Below the pieces are notes generated by a model. That model was not told the DNA's origin, made no database searches, and saw nothing but the letters and a program-made list of their open reading frames with translations. A program made the position numbers and the translations under genes. From positions 1-64,000 of the forward strand of contig CAIQBW010000016.1 of NCBI GenBank assembly GCA_903870165.1: 64,000 nt of DNA, written 5' to 3'. This DNA comes from an uncultured Methylophilaceae bacterium. GTDB lineage: Bacteria; Pseudomonadota; Gammaproteobacteria; Burkholderiales; Methylophilaceae. The first letter of the stretch is position 1, and every line of letters starts with the position of its first letter. Below are positions 9,706-19,497 of this stretch, one piece after another.

Positions 9706-9721
9706 TTTAGCTTAAAGCATT

Positions 9722-9753
9722 AAAAAAACCAGCTTATGTAAGCTGGTTTTTTT
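9722..9753. terminator. Bidirectional terminator between folE2 and the MFS gene
   Basis: A 15-bp perfect stem (7 A then CCAGCTTA, pairing with TAAGCTGG then 7 T) with a 2-nt loop ends both convergent transcripts. Confidence 0.92.
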
Positions 9754-9767
9754 ATTACTAAATCAGA

Positions 9768-10913
9768 TTAGAGCCTGGCTTTTTTGGGCATTACCCAAAT
9801 AAAGAACAAACAACCCAGCAAGCCAAATACGCCTGAAATGGTGAAAGTCCAACTTGAACCTAAGGCCTCCCAAGCATAGCCACTAACCAGACCACCAAAG
9901 GTTCCGCCCATACCATAAGAAACGCTGGTATAAAGCCCCTGCCCTTTTGACTGATGACGACCTTTGAAGTGCTGATGCGTCATCGCCACTGCAGCCGCAT
10001 GATAAGAACCAAAAGTGGCGGCATGCAAGACCTGTGCGAAAAGCACTATCCACCACCAATCTACTGCCCAGCCAATTAAATTAAAGCGTACAAAGGCAAT
10101 GAATAAGCTGACGAGTAAAATTTTCTTTAGGCCAAAGCGCTTAGTGAGTTTAGGCATCCACAAGAAAATCAAAATCTCAGCGATGACGCCCAGTGCCCAT
10201 AGCAAGCCAACATTCGCTTTACTATAGCCATGATCTACCAAATAAATAGAGTAAAACGTGTAATACACACCATGAGCGGCAGCCATCATGAAGCAAGCGG
10301 CCAACAATGCTAGCACTTCACGTTGACGCATAATCGCCCATATAGAACTATCATCCGTGTGATGTGGCTCCACAATAGGCTCCGGGATATTGCGAGAAAA
10401 CACCAAAACCGCAACCATCATCCCCAAGACAGCCCAAAGCAATAAGCGAATATTGAAGATATCGAGCAAATAACCAAGCCCAATCACTGCAAAGATAAAG
10501 CCTATTGAACCCCACATTCGAATATGACCGTATCGATCAAAACGATCCCCAAGATGCCCTAACGTAACCGTTTCAATTAAGGGCAAAGATGCGCTCCAAA
10601 AGAAGCTGAGCAAAAGCATCACGGCAAATAGCCAGGCATAACTGGTGCTGACAAAAACACCAACATAAGAAATTAAACTCAGAGCAGATAGCCACTGAAT
10701 AATCGCAACGCGTTGTCCAAGGTGATCTGCCAGCCAGCCCCACAAGCTAGGCGCAAAAATACGTGCCACTTGAAAAAGCGACATGAGGACTGCAATTTGA
10801 AATGGGGCAAAAGCGAGTGATTTTAGATACAGGCTCCAATAAGGCGAAAAGGAGCCCACAAATGCAAAGTACGCGAAATAAAAAGCGGAAAGGCGCCAAT
10901 AAGGGAGTTGCAT
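9768..10913 (-). CDS. MFS transporter of the nucleoside/phenylpropionate (HcaT-like) group
   Basis: The 381-aa protein shows about 12 hydrophobic segments. The N-terminal YWRLSAFYFAYFAFVGSFSPYWSLYL and the loop GWLADHLGQR are typical of the MFS_1_like family that includes HcaT (3-phenylpropionate) and NupG-type transporters. The substrate cannot be read from sequence. It starts 20 bp downstream of the aroC stop and may be cotranscribed with aroC. Confidence 0.85.
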   Translation of the reverse strand: MQLPYWRLSAFYFAYFAFVGSFSPYWSLYLKSLAFAPFQIAVLMSLFQVARIFAPSLWGWLADHLGQRVAIIQWLSALSLISYVGVFVSTSYAWLFAVMLLLSFFWSASLPLIETVTLGHLGDRFDRYGHIRMWGSIGFIFAVIGLGYLLDIFNIRLLLWAVLGMMVAVLVFSRNIPEPIVEPHHTDDSSIWAIMRQREVLALLAACFMMAAAHGVYYTFYSIYLVDHGYSKANVGLLWALGVIAEILIFLWMPKLTKRFGLKKILLVSLFIAFVRFNLIGWAVDWWWIVLFAQVLHAATFGSYHAAAVAMTHQHFKGRHQSKGQGLYTSVSYGMGGTFGGLVSGYAWEALGSSWTFTISGVFGLLGCLFFIWVMPKKARL

Positions 10914-10932
10914 TCAGGCCTATGTAAATGAA

Positions 10933-12024
10933 TTAGATACTTTTAAGGCCTGAATTTACATCAGCATTTTGAGCCCGATTGCGAAGGGCATGATCAATTA
11001 ACACCAAGGCCAACATCGCTTCAACGATAGGCGTAGCGCGGATGCCAACACATGGATCATGGCGGCCTGTAGTTTGCATCATCACTGGCTGGCCGTTTTT
11101 ATCAATTGAGTTGCGCTCTTGTGGAATGCTTGAAGTTGGCTTAAACGCAACATTTACCGTAATATCTTGACCGCTAGAAATGCCGCCTAAAATGCCACCT
11201 GCATGATTAGTAGCAAAGCCATTTGGCGTGAGTTCATCACTGTGCACACTGCCACGCTGCGCAATCGATTCGAAACCAGCGCCAACTTCAACACCTTTTA
11301 CTGCGTTAATGCCCATCATGGCATAAGCAATTTCAGCATCTAAACGATCAAAAATCGGCTCACCCCAGCCCACCGGCACACCTTCAGCAACAACTCTGAT
11401 TTTTGCGCCAACAGAATCACGCTCAGCACGCACATTGTCTAGATAGGCTTCTAAGTCAGGCATCATTGCCATATTCGGCGTGAAGATTTTATTATCTGGA
11501 TGCTGTAAATCATCCCAACTTGCAAAAGGAATATTGAGTTCGCCAAGCTGGCTTAGGTAAGCGCGAATGGTCACACCATAACGTTGCTTCAACCATTTTT
11601 TAGCAATAGCGCCAGCAGCAACACGCACCGCTGTTTCCCGCGCACTTGAACGACCACCGCCACGGTAATCGCGTATGCCATATTTTTGAGTATAAGTATA
11701 ATCTGCATGGCCTGGACGGAAGGTGTCCATAATCTTGCTGTAATCTTGACTTCGCTGGTCTGTGTTGCGAATGAGCAATCCAATCGGCGCGCCTGTAGTT
11801 TTGCCTTCAAATATGCCAGAAAGAATCTCAACGCTATCCGCTTCGCTACGTTGCGTCACATGGCGAGAAGTCCCTGGTTTACGTCTATCCAAATCAATCT
11901 GTAAATCTTCAGCTGACAATTCCAAGCCAGGAGGACAGCCATCCACAACACCGCCGATCGCAGCGCCGTGTGATTCACCAAATGAAGTAAGCGTGAATAA
12001 AGTACCAATGGTATTACCAGACAT
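10933..12024 (-). CDS. aroC: Chorismate synthase
   Basis: AroC makes chorismate from EPSP using reduced FMN, the last step of the shikimate pathway. Signature segments are [18 protein letters not shown] at the N-terminus, [29 protein letters not shown] in the middle and [18 protein letters not shown] near the C-terminus. The 363-aa length is normal. Confidence 0.97.
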   Translation of the reverse strand: MSGNTIGTLFTLTSFGESHGAAIGGVVDGCPPGLELSAEDLQIDLDRRKPGTSRHVTQRSEADSVEILSGIFEGKTTGAPIGLLIRNTDQRSQDYSKIMDTFRPGHADYTYTQKYGIRDYRGGGRSSARETAVRVAAGAIAKKWLKQRYGVTIRAYLSQLGELNIPFASWDDLQHPDNKIFTPNMAMMPDLEAYLDNVRAERDSVGAKIRVVAEGVPVGWGEPIFDRLDAEIAYAMMGINAVKGVEVGAGFESIAQRGSVHSDELTPNGFATNHAGGILGGISSGQDITVNVAFKPTSSIPQERNSIDKNGQPVMMQTTGRHDPCVGIRATPIVEAMLALVLIDHALRNRAQNADVNSGLKSI

Positions 12025-12127
12025 GAGGCTTCTCTTTAATTAGCACAATTAATAAATGTAAGTTTACCATAAGCCACCTGCGTGTTGCGGCGCTCAAATA
12101 CTACGTCGCGATCAGAATCGCACCGTT

Positions 12128-12658
12128 TTAAATCTGCCGTAATGTGCCCAATGGCAAATCATCAAGCGTGTGATGACCAATCGCGTAACGAATCAAACGC
12201 AATGTTGGAAAGCCGACCTTTGCGGTCATACGACGGACCTGACGATTTTTACCTTCTGAAATTTTTATCTCTAGCCATGTGGTAGGGATGGCTTTGCGCT
12301 CTCTAATTGGAGGATTGCGAGGCCATAAATTTGCGGGCTCAGAAATGATATTAACTTGAGCTGGCGCGGTAACAAAATCGCCCAAATCTACCCCTTTTAA
12401 AAGTGGCATTAAATCTGCTTGTGTAGGAGCGCCCTCGACTTGCGCCCAATAAGTTTTGATTTCTTTGTACTTTGGATGCGAAACACGGTGTTGAAGTGCG
12501 CCATCATCGGTTAAAATAAGCAAACCTTCACTATCCGTATCGAGTCTGCCAGCGGCGTAGACGTTTGGGATAGCAATAAAATCAGCCAATGTTTCGTGAT
12601 TTTCGTGTGGGCTAAATTGACACACTACACCGTAGGGCTTATTGAACAGAATTAACAT
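12128..12658 (-). CDS. rluE: 23S rRNA pseudouridine synthase, RluE type
   Basis: This 176-aa protein belongs to the short RsuA/RluB/E/F family without an S4 domain. The catalytic motif [14 protein letters not shown] carries the nucleophilic Asp, and [13 protein letters not shown] is the conserved C-terminal motif. The opening [17 protein letters not shown] fits RluE, which modifies 23S rRNA near position 2457 in E. coli. Assignment to RluE rather than another member is by overall pattern and length. Confidence 0.88.
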   Translation of the reverse strand: MLILFNKPYGVVCQFSPHENHETLADFIAIPNVYAAGRLDTDSEGLLILTDDGALQHRVSHPKYKEIKTYWAQVEGAPTQADLMPLLKGVDLGDFVTAPAQVNIISEPANLWPRNPPIRERKAIPTTWLEIKISEGKNRQVRRMTAKVGFPTLRLIRYAIGHHTLDDLPLGTLRQI

Positions 12659-12709
12659 AAGTATTCGTTTTTTATTTTTTCAAGTTTTAATACATAGGAT
12701 TTATCAAGC

Positions 12710-13948
12710 ATGTCATCCAAAATCGTGGTTCCAAACTTTGGTGAAAAAATCACCGTTAACGCAGACAAAACTTTGAATGTGCCTAATCAGCCCATTATCC
12801 CATTTATTGAGGGTGATGGCATCGGGGTCGACATTACGCCACCAATGCAAAAAGTAGTAGATGCGGCTGTTGAGAAAGCTTATGGCGGCCAAAAGAAAAT
12901 TGCTTGGATGGAAGTGTTTGCTGGCGAAAAAGCGACTAAAGTTTACGACAAGGACACATGGCTGCCAGAAGAAACGATGAAGGCCGTAAAAGATTACGTC
13001 ATTTCAATCAAAGGACCACTCACAACACCAGTAGGCGGTGGCATTCGTTCACTCAATGTGACATTGCGCCAAGAGTTGGACTTATACGTTTGCTTGCGCC
13101 CAATTCAATATTTCACAGGTGTTCCTAGCCCTGTGAAACATCCAGAAAAAACCGACATGGTGATTTTCCGTGAAAACACTGAAGATATTTATGCTGGGAT
13201 TGAATGGGCAGCTGGCACACCAGAAGCTGAAAAAGTGATTAGCTTTTTAAGTGACATGGGCATGCGCAAAAAAATTCGCTTTCCTGAATCCTCAGCGATT
13301 GGCATAAAGCCAGTTTCGATTGATGGTAGCAAGCGCTTAATTCGCAAAGCGATTCAATACGCGATTGATAACAACCGTAAATCTGTGACCATTACCCACA
13401 AAGGTAACATCATGAAGTTCACCGAAGGTGGATTTAGAGACTGGGGTTATGAGTTAGCCAAGCAAGAATTCGGCGCGGTAGAAATTGATGGCGGTCCATG
13501 GTGCAAATTACCTAACGGTATCGTCATCAAAGACTGCATCGCCGATGCGTTCTTACAAGAAATCTTATTACACCCAAGTGACTACGATGTGGTTGCTGCG
13601 CTGAATTTGAATGGTGACTATATGTCCGACGCCCTTGCTGCACAAGTGGGCGGAATTGGTATTGCCCCAGGCGCAAATTTGTCTGACACGGTTGCAATGT
13701 TTGAAGCGACACACGGTACTGCACCTAAGATTGCTGGTAAAGATATTGCTAACCCAAGCTCAATCATCCTTTCTGCTGAGATGATGCTTCGTCATTTAGG
13801 CTGGATAGAGGCTGCGGATTTAGTGCTAAAAGGCGTGGGCAAAGCGATTAGCGCAAAACGTGTAACGCATGACTTCTCATCCCAAATGGAAGGTGCAACA
13901 CAAGTGGGTAGCGCACAATTTGGCGATGAGATTATTAGCCAAATGTAA
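12710..13948 (+). CDS. icd: Isocitrate dehydrogenase (NADP-type)
   Basis: The enzyme oxidises isocitrate to 2-oxoglutarate. Landmarks are [16 protein letters not shown], the substrate loop [35 protein letters not shown], and the coenzyme region [19 protein letters not shown]. The 412-aa length matches E. coli-type Icd. In Methylophilaceae with an incomplete TCA cycle it mainly supplies 2-oxoglutarate for glutamate synthesis; that is family knowledge, not shown here. Confidence 0.97.
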   Translation: MSSKIVVPNFGEKITVNADKTLNVPNQPIIPFIEGDGIGVDITPPMQKVVDAAVEKAYGGQKKIAWMEVFAGEKATKVYDKDTWLPEETMKAVKDYVISIKGPLTTPVGGGIRSLNVTLRQELDLYVCLRPIQYFTGVPSPVKHPEKTDMVIFRENTEDIYAGIEWAAGTPEAEKVISFLSDMGMRKKIRFPESSAIGIKPVSIDGSKRLIRKAIQYAIDNNRKSVTITHKGNIMKFTEGGFRDWGYELAKQEFGAVEIDGGPWCKLPNGIVIKDCIADAFLQEILLHPSDYDVVAALNLNGDYMSDALAAQVGGIGIAPGANLSDTVAMFEATHGTAPKIAGKDIANPSSIILSAEMMLRHLGWIEAADLVLKGVGKAISAKRVTHDFSSQMEGATQVGSAQFGDEIISQM

Positions 13949-13972
13949 TTGGCTTTTTAGTCTCAACAAAAC

Positions 13973-14009
13973 AAAAAAGGCTTGAAGTGATTAATTTCAA
14001 GCCTTTTTT
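13973..14009. terminator. Bidirectional terminator between icd and csp
   Basis: Perfect 14-bp arms AAAAAAGGCTTGAA and TTCAAGCCTTTTTT enclose a 9-nt loop between convergent genes. Confidence 0.92.
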
Positions 14010-14056
14010 CAATACTAGCCAAATTTAATATCGGCATGTATTCTTATTGAGGTTAA

Positions 14057-14260
14057 TTAACCTTTTTGAATGTTAGATGCTTGTTTGCCTTTAGGACCTT
14101 CAGTCACTTCAAAGCTTACGCGCTCACCTTCTTTTAAACTCTTAAAGCCAGAATCTACAATCGCTGAGAAGTGAGCGAACAAATCATCGCCTCCATCATC
14201 AGGTGTAATAAAACCAAAGCCTTTTGCATCGTTGAACCACTTTACGCTACCTGTTGCCAT
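14057..14260 (-). CDS. Cold-shock protein (CspA family)
   Basis: The 67-aa protein is a single cold-shock OB fold with RNP1 (KGFGFITP) and RNP2 (DLFAHFSAI) nucleic-acid-binding motifs. It binds single-stranded RNA and acts as an RNA chaperone. AAGGAAG lies before the start. Several csp paralogues usually exist, so it may not be cold-induced. Confidence 0.95.
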   Translation of the reverse strand: MATGSVKWFNDAKGFGFITPDDGGDDLFAHFSAIVDSGFKSLKEGERVSFEVTEGPKGKQASNIQKG

Positions 14261-14603
14261 TTGTTACTTCCTTACTAAACTAAAAAGGGAGGCACCCCCA
14301 AAAGTTTGCATTTCAAAATACCAATTCTGTTTGTACAGCATGATCTAAATTCGAAATCTCAAACGCCTGTCCGCTTTTTTACTTTTTCTTGTTTTGGCTG
14401 TCAAGAAAATTTACAACTCCTCTTGCAACATCTTCATTTCAATCACAATTAAGATTAATTAATTAGATGTTAATTAATTAACATTTATTCATATAAATTA
14501 GATAGTTATATTTATTTACAAAACAAATAATAGCGGGCATTATCTTTATAACTAAGGCAGAAAAGAACTGTTAATTAAGCCACATTAACGGTATTAAAAA
14601 TTG
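14261..14603. other. Intergenic region: csp leader and pilB upstream region
   Basis: This 343-bp gap lies between divergent csp and pilB. The csp side contains its ribosome site and leader. The pilB side is very AT-rich with repeated TTAATTAA blocks and an 18-bp perfect palindrome at 14467-14484 built on TTAATTAATTAA. No ORF or RNA gene is seen. Confidence 0.6.
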
Positions 14604-16301
14604 ATGAACACACCAACAAAACTGGTCGGGCTTGCCCGGATCTTAGTCCAAAATCAATTAATCACTGAATCACAAGCCATCGAAACGAGCATACAAGCGG
14701 CAGGACTTAACGTTGCCTTTATTTCCCAGTTGGTTCAAAGCAAAAGACTCAAACCTATCATCATTGCTGAGACAGCGGCGCATGCTTTTGGCTTTCCAAT
14801 ATTAGACTTAAACGCACTCCCTACAGATTTTATACCCTCAAGAAACATTGATGCCGAACTGATGTTAGGCCAACGCATCATGCCTTTGATGGCGAGAGGA
14901 AATACACTATTTGTTGCGCTATCTGATCCGACAGAAGCCACAAAGTCACTAGATGAAATTAAGTTTCAACTAGGCATGTCCATTTCAGTGGTTCTGGTTG
15001 AAGACGACAAACTTGGTAAATGGATAGATAAACTCACCAATGGCAATGAAGCCAGCATGCAATCATTGCTAGACGACGCCGATGGCATAAATGAGACCTC
15101 ATCAAGCGAGCAAAAAAGCATCGATGTGGATGATGCACCTATCGTTAAATACCTACAAAAAATTCTGCTAGATGCGATTAATTTAGGCGCATCCGATATT
15201 CACTTCGAACCTTACGAAAAGTTTTATCGCATTCGATATCGAATTGACGGTGTTTTGCGCGAAATCGGCCAACCACCACTTACCATCAAAGAAAAACTAG
15301 CCTCACGCATAAAAGTGATTTCTAATTTAGACATCTCGGAAAAACGCATCCCACAAGATGGTCGCATGAAGCTTACACTATCAAACAGACGACATATTGA
15401 TTTCCGTGTGAGCACGTTGCCTATGATGAATGGCGAAAAAATTGTAATGCGTATTTTGGACCCAAGCAACGCCCAATTAGGCATTGAGGCGCTAGGCTAC
15501 GAGCCAGAACAAAAAGAGGCTTTGCTAAATGCAGTCAGCCGTCCTTACGGCTTGGTCTTAGTCACTGGCCCCACGGGGTCAGGCAAAACCGTTTCTTTAT
15601 ATACCTGCCTCAATATTCTCAATAAACCTGACATTAATATTTCAACCGCTGAAGACCCTGCAGAAATTCCTTTACCTGGGATCAACCAAGTAAACGTCAA
15701 CGACAAACAAGGGCTCACCTTTGCATCAGCACTAAGAGCATTTCTTCGACAAGATCCGGATGTGATCATGATTGGTGAGATTAGAGATTTGGAAACTGCT
15801 GATATGGCAATTAAAGCTGCTTCAACAGGCCATATGGTTTTATCCACACTACATACCAATGATGCTCCTTCAACGCTGACACGCTTAATGAACATGGGCG
15901 TAGCGCCATTCAATATCGCCTCTGCCGTTTCTATTATTACCGCACAGCGGCTTGCAAGACGTTTATGTCCGCACTGCCGCAAGCCGACAAAGGTGCCAAC
16001 CGAAGCGCTTATAAGTATGGGATTTACCGCTTCCGAACTTGAAGGCGACTGGCCGTTATACGCAGCAAATGAAGATGGCTGCGACCAATGTACGGCTGGG
16101 TACAAAGGCCGCGTTGGTATTTACCAAGTCATGCCGGTCACTGAAGCAATTAGCCGCATCATTATGAAAAATGGCACTGCGCATGACATTGCTGACCAAG
16201 CAAAAATCGAGGGTGTAAAAGATTTGCGCCAATCAGGGTTGCTTAAAGTAAAACAAGGCTTAACCACACTGGCTGAGATTGAAGCCGTGACCAATATTTA
16301 A
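14604..16301 (+). CDS. pilB: Type IV pilus assembly ATPase PilB
   Basis: PilB powers pilus extension from the cytoplasmic face. The protein has an N-terminal MshEN/GspE-N domain, Walker A (GPTGSGKT), the Asp and His boxes (FLRQDPDVIMIGEIRDLETADMA, STGHMVLSTLHTND) and a zinc tetracysteine (CPHCRK then CDQC). The length of 565 aa is normal. I start at ATG 14604; a TTG one codon earlier is also in frame. The ribosome site is weak. pilC follows 16 bp later. Confidence 0.95.
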   Translation: MNTPTKLVGLARILVQNQLITESQAIETSIQAAGLNVAFISQLVQSKRLKPIIIAETAAHAFGFPILDLNALPTDFIPSRNIDAELMLGQRIMPLMARGNTLFVALSDPTEATKSLDEIKFQLGMSISVVLVEDDKLGKWIDKLTNGNEASMQSLLDDADGINETSSSEQKSIDVDDAPIVKYLQKILLDAINLGASDIHFEPYEKFYRIRYRIDGVLREIGQPPLTIKEKLASRIKVISNLDISEKRIPQDGRMKLTLSNRRHIDFRVSTLPMMNGEKIVMRILDPSNAQLGIEALGYEPEQKEALLNAVSRPYGLVLVTGPTGSGKTVSLYTCLNILNKPDINISTAEDPAEIPLPGINQVNVNDKQGLTFASALRAFLRQDPDVIMIGEIRDLETADMAIKAASTGHMVLSTLHTNDAPSTLTRLMNMGVAPFNIASAVSIITAQRLARRLCPHCRKPTKVPTEALISMGFTASELEGDWPLYAANEDGCDQCTAGYKGRVGIYQVMPVTEAISRIIMKNGTAHDIADQAKIEGVKDLRQSGLLKVKQGLTTLAEIEAVTNI

Positions 16302-16317
16302 TGAAAGCACCCATCAA

Positions 16318-17508
16318 ATGGCTGTAAGCTCAAAGAAAGGAATCCTTTACCAATGGGAAGGTAAAGATAAAAAAGGCAACCGCGTTAAAGGGGAAATGAA
16401 AGCATCGGGCGAAGCTTTCGTCAGCGCAACCGTCCGCAGACAAGGCATTACCAATATCGTCGTTAAAAAACAAAACGGCTTCAAACGGCCTAAGAAAATC
16501 ACGGAAAAAGACGTCACATTATTCACTCGCCAGCTTGCAACCATGCTCAAAGCTGGCGTGCCGCTTTTGCAAGTATTTAATATCGTCGGCAAAGGCAACA
16601 ACAACCCTTCAGTCACTAAATTATTGGCGGATATCAAAAGCGATGTGGAAACGGGTAGCAGCCTCAGCCAAGCTTTTAGAAAACACCCGCTTTATTTTGA
16701 TAGCCTGTTTTGTAATCTCATTGGCGCTGGCGAACAAGCAGGTATTCTGGATGATTTGCTTGATCGCCTTGCCAGCTATAAAGAGAAAATTCTCGCCATC
16801 AAAAGCAAAATAAAATCCGCTCTCATTTATCCAATTTCTATTATTGTGGTGGCGTTTGTAATTACCGCAGTCATTATGATTTTTGTAATTCCTGCGTTTA
16901 AGGAGCTATTCTCCAGTTTTGGCGCCGACCTACCCGCTCCAACCCTATTAGTAATGGCCATCTCAGATGCTTTCGTAGCCTATTGGTGGTTAATTTTTAG
17001 CAGTATCGGCGGCGGATTGTGGTTTTTCTTTTACACATGGAAACGCTCGGTCGCTATGCAAAACAGTATGGATCGACTATTGCTCAAACTCCCTATCTTC
17101 GGAGAGCTCATGCGCAAAGCCACCATCGCCCGTTTTTCACGCACACTTTCCACGATGTTCGCCGCTGGGGTGCCTTTGGTTGAATCCTTAGAGTCGGTTG
17201 CGGGGGCCTCTGGCAACCACGTTTATTTTGAAGCCACTAAAAAAATTCAGAATGAAATCAGCACAGGTACCAGCTTAAGCAGCGCCATGGACAACTCTAA
17301 AGTATTCCCCAATATGGTCTTGCAAATGGTGGCGATTGGCGAGGAATCAGGCACCCTGGAAGACATGTTAGCCAAAGTGGATGATGCTGTAGCTGCCATT
17401 TCAAGCCTGATGGAGCCTGTGATTATGGTAGTACTCGGCACATTAATTGGTGGCCTAGTCATTGCCATGTATTTACCCATTTTTAAAATGGGCGAAGTGG
17501 TAGGCTAA
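16318..17508 (+). CDS. pilC: Type IV pilus inner-membrane platform protein PilC
   Basis: This 396-aa protein has two T2SSF domains, each with an FTRQLATMLKAGVPL-type motif (ITEKDVTLFTRQLATMLKAGVPLLQ and IARFSRTLSTMFAAGVPLVES), and three membrane segments. It couples PilB to the growing pilus. The usual next gene pilD (prepilin peptidase) is missing; a convergent dsbC follows instead, so pilD must be elsewhere. Confidence 0.95.
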   Translation: MAVSSKKGILYQWEGKDKKGNRVKGEMKASGEAFVSATVRRQGITNIVVKKQNGFKRPKKITEKDVTLFTRQLATMLKAGVPLLQVFNIVGKGNNNPSVTKLLADIKSDVETGSSLSQAFRKHPLYFDSLFCNLIGAGEQAGILDDLLDRLASYKEKILAIKSKIKSALIYPISIIVVAFVITAVIMIFVIPAFKELFSSFGADLPAPTLLVMAISDAFVAYWWLIFSSIGGGLWFFFYTWKRSVAMQNSMDRLLLKLPIFGELMRKATIARFSRTLSTMFAAGVPLVESLESVAGASGNHVYFEATKKIQNEISTGTSLSSAMDNSKVFPNMVLQMVAIGEESGTLEDMLAKVDDAVAAISSLMEPVIMVVLGTLIGGLVIAMYLPIFKMGEVVG

Positions 17509-17563
17509 TAAAAAAAGGGGGGAGAACTTACCTTCCGTTTTAGGCATCAACTTGTTGAACTGT

Positions 17564-18283
17564 TTACTTTTTAGGTGACAAGACCAAAGCTTTTTCAATT
17601 TCAGCCGCAGGATAAGCGCCCAACATACGCTTACCATCCGCAAAGAAAATCGTCGGCGTACTTGTCACACCCCATCGTTTAGCCAAGGTCGCCACCTTAT
17701 CAATTGGCGCCTCACAATTGCCTGTTTTTTTAGGCAACTGGCCATTTAATGCCCAATCTTGCCAAGCTTTGTTTCGATCAGAAGCGCACCAAATGGCTTT
17801 AGCCTTGTTAGCTGCGTCGGGATGAAGCTGCTCCAAAGGCATCAAAAATGTGTAAATCGTCACATCCGTAATGTTGCTCAATTCATTTTGCTCTAAGCGC
17901 TTACAAAATGGGCAGTCTGGGTCAGAAAATACCGCCATTTTACGACTACCATTTCCTTTCACTACTTTAATCGCTTGGTCAAAAGGCAAGGCTGAAAAAT
18001 CAATCTTCGACAAATCAGCCAAACGGTCTCCCGTCACATCTTTTTTAGTTTTTGAATCGACCAAATGCCCTTCAGCAATCAAAAAGCTAAATTTTTCATC
18101 GGTGTAAACGATTTGACCGTTCATATAAACCTCATAAAGCCCCGCATAAGGTGTCTTCACAACGCTCTCTACTGACATTTTTGGATAAGCCGCCTCAACC
18201 GCTTTTTTTAGTGAGGCTTCATCGGCCCAAACGCTTGCAGCATAAATTGAGAGGATTGCTGCAATGAGTGATTTTTTTAACAT
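17564..18283 (-). CDS. dsbC: Periplasmic disulfide isomerase DsbC
   Basis: A signal peptide (residues 1-20, ending VWA) precedes the DsbC dimerisation domain and a thioredoxin fold with the active site CPFC (Cys124, Cys127) in FSDPDCPFC and the cis-Pro loop TSTPTIFF. DsbC reshuffles wrong disulfides in exported proteins. I start at MLKKSL (18283), as the nine upstream codons would spoil the signal peptide. It closes the minus-strand cluster that begins with amgK. Confidence 0.93.
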   Translation of the reverse strand: MLKKSLIAAILSIYAASVWADEASLKKAVEAAYPKMSVESVVKTPYAGLYEVYMNGQIVYTDEKFSFLIAEGHLVDSKTKKDVTGDRLADLSKIDFSALPFDQAIKVVKGNGSRKMAVFSDPDCPFCKRLEQNELSNITDVTIYTFLMPLEQLHPDAANKAKAIWCASDRNKAWQDWALNGQLPKKTGNCEAPIDKVATLAKRWGVTSTPTIFFADGKRMLGAYPAAEIEKALVLSPKK

Positions 18284-18324
18284 GCTTTTCCTATTAAATT
18301 TTCTTGTCATTTTTTGTAAAAGAT

Positions 18325-19497
18325 TTAAATCAGTGCTTGCTTCATCAAAGCGCGTTTAAGTATGGGATGCCTATTCGGCAAGCTCAAACCCCAATTGCGC
18401 AAGCCCCTAACAAAAGCCTGCTTACTATCAAAAGCCTCATATAGGCCGTGCGTTAATCCTTGCATCGCTAATACATCCGCTTTTCTTAAACGCTCATAGC
18501 GACGCAATACGAATCTGTCGCCAATATCCGCGAGTGGATTTCGCTCAGCAAGTATCGGCGTCAATTCGACCACATCACGGAAACCAAGATTCACACCCTG
18601 CCCCGCCATCGGATGAACTTGATGCGCCGCATCACCTACGAGGGCAAGTCTATTAGCAACCAGAGCACTTGCGTGTTGCTTTACCAACGGAAAAGCAACT
18701 GCTGGCGTAATGCAATGCATCTTACCCAAAGCATTGCCACCCGCTTGCTCCACATGATTCGCCAATAATGCTGGCGTTAATGCTAATAGCTCTTGTGAGT
18801 GTTTGGTAGAAAACACTATCGAAACTCTGTTTCCTGCCAAAGGCAACCAAGCCAATATTCCGTCATCCACAAACCATTGTCTTGCAATATTTTGATGTGG
18901 CAATTCCACCTCAAAATTAGCAACGACACCGACATGCTCATAGACAGTTTTTTGTTGGCTCAAACCCGCTTGCGCTCGCAGCCAAGAGTTGCCGCCATCT
19001 GCAGCAATCATGAGCTTTGCTTTCAACTGTGTGCCATCCGCTAGTTCCAAAGTCACGTCTTGCTCATGCAATTCAACTGAAGACCCTTCAGCGCCAATCA
19101 TCACATCAACATCTAGGGTTTGCAGTTCATCCCAAAGCGCTTTTTGTAATGCGGAGTTCTCAAGGATATATCCGAGGTTGTCGGCAAAAGCATCTTCCGC
19201 ATTGAAATTTAAGGCCTCAGCATTTACATCACCCCAAATTTGCATTTCTGCAATCGGCGTAATTCTTTCTGGGTTCATCCGCTGCCAAACACCTAAATCC
19301 TTTAACCAATCTGCATTACCTGGGCTAATTGCGTAAATACGGCTATCCCAATCATCATTAGCCAGTTCAACCAACGGAGATTTTCTATCGACCAAAGCCA
19401 CTTTAAAGCCATGTTTAGCCAAAGCCACTGCTGCAGAAGCGCCTACCAAGGCCGCCCCAACAATCACAATGTCATAATGTTTTGTCGTTGCATTCAC
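18325..19497 (-). CDS. FAD-dependent ubiquinone-biosynthesis hydroxylase (UbiI/UbiF/Coq6-like)
   Basis: This 390-aa flavoprotein monooxygenase has the Rossmann motif DIVIVGAALVGASAAVAL near the N-terminus and the second FAD motif LVGDAAHQVHPMAGQGVNLGFRD. Family members hydroxylate the ubiquinone ring. The start is GTG at 19497, immediately abutting the stop of the upstream ubiH-like gene. Which ring position it acts on cannot be read directly. Confidence 0.88.
   Translation of the reverse strand: MNATTKHYDIVIVGAALVGASAAVALAKHGFKVALVDRKSPLVELANDDWDSRIYAISPGNADWLKDLGVWQRMNPERITPIAEMQIWGDVNAEALNFNAEDAFADNLGYILENSALQKALWDELQTLDVDVMIGAEGSSVELHEQDVTLELADGTQLKAKLMIAADGGNSWLRAQAGLSQQKTVYEHVGVVANFEVELPHQNIARQWFVDDGILAWLPLAGNRVSIVFSTKHSQELLALTPALLANHVEQAGGNALGKMHCITPAVAFPLVKQHASALVANRLALVGDAAHQVHPMAGQGVNLGFRDVVELTPILAERNPLADIGDRFVLRRYERLRKADVLAMQGLTHGLYEAFDSKQAFVRGLRNWGLSLPNRHPILKRALMKQALI

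Noticed and set aside
11762-12043. 93-aa plus-strand ORF opposite aroC
   Set aside because: It is a shadow of the well-conserved aroC coding strand with no family features; similar antisense frames opposite dxs, pilB, gnd and lptD were dropped for the same reason.
14467-14484. AT-rich palindrome as an operator for pilB
   Set aside because: The palindrome is built from TTAATTAA repeats in a low-complexity AT-rich region and matches no regulator consensus I can name.
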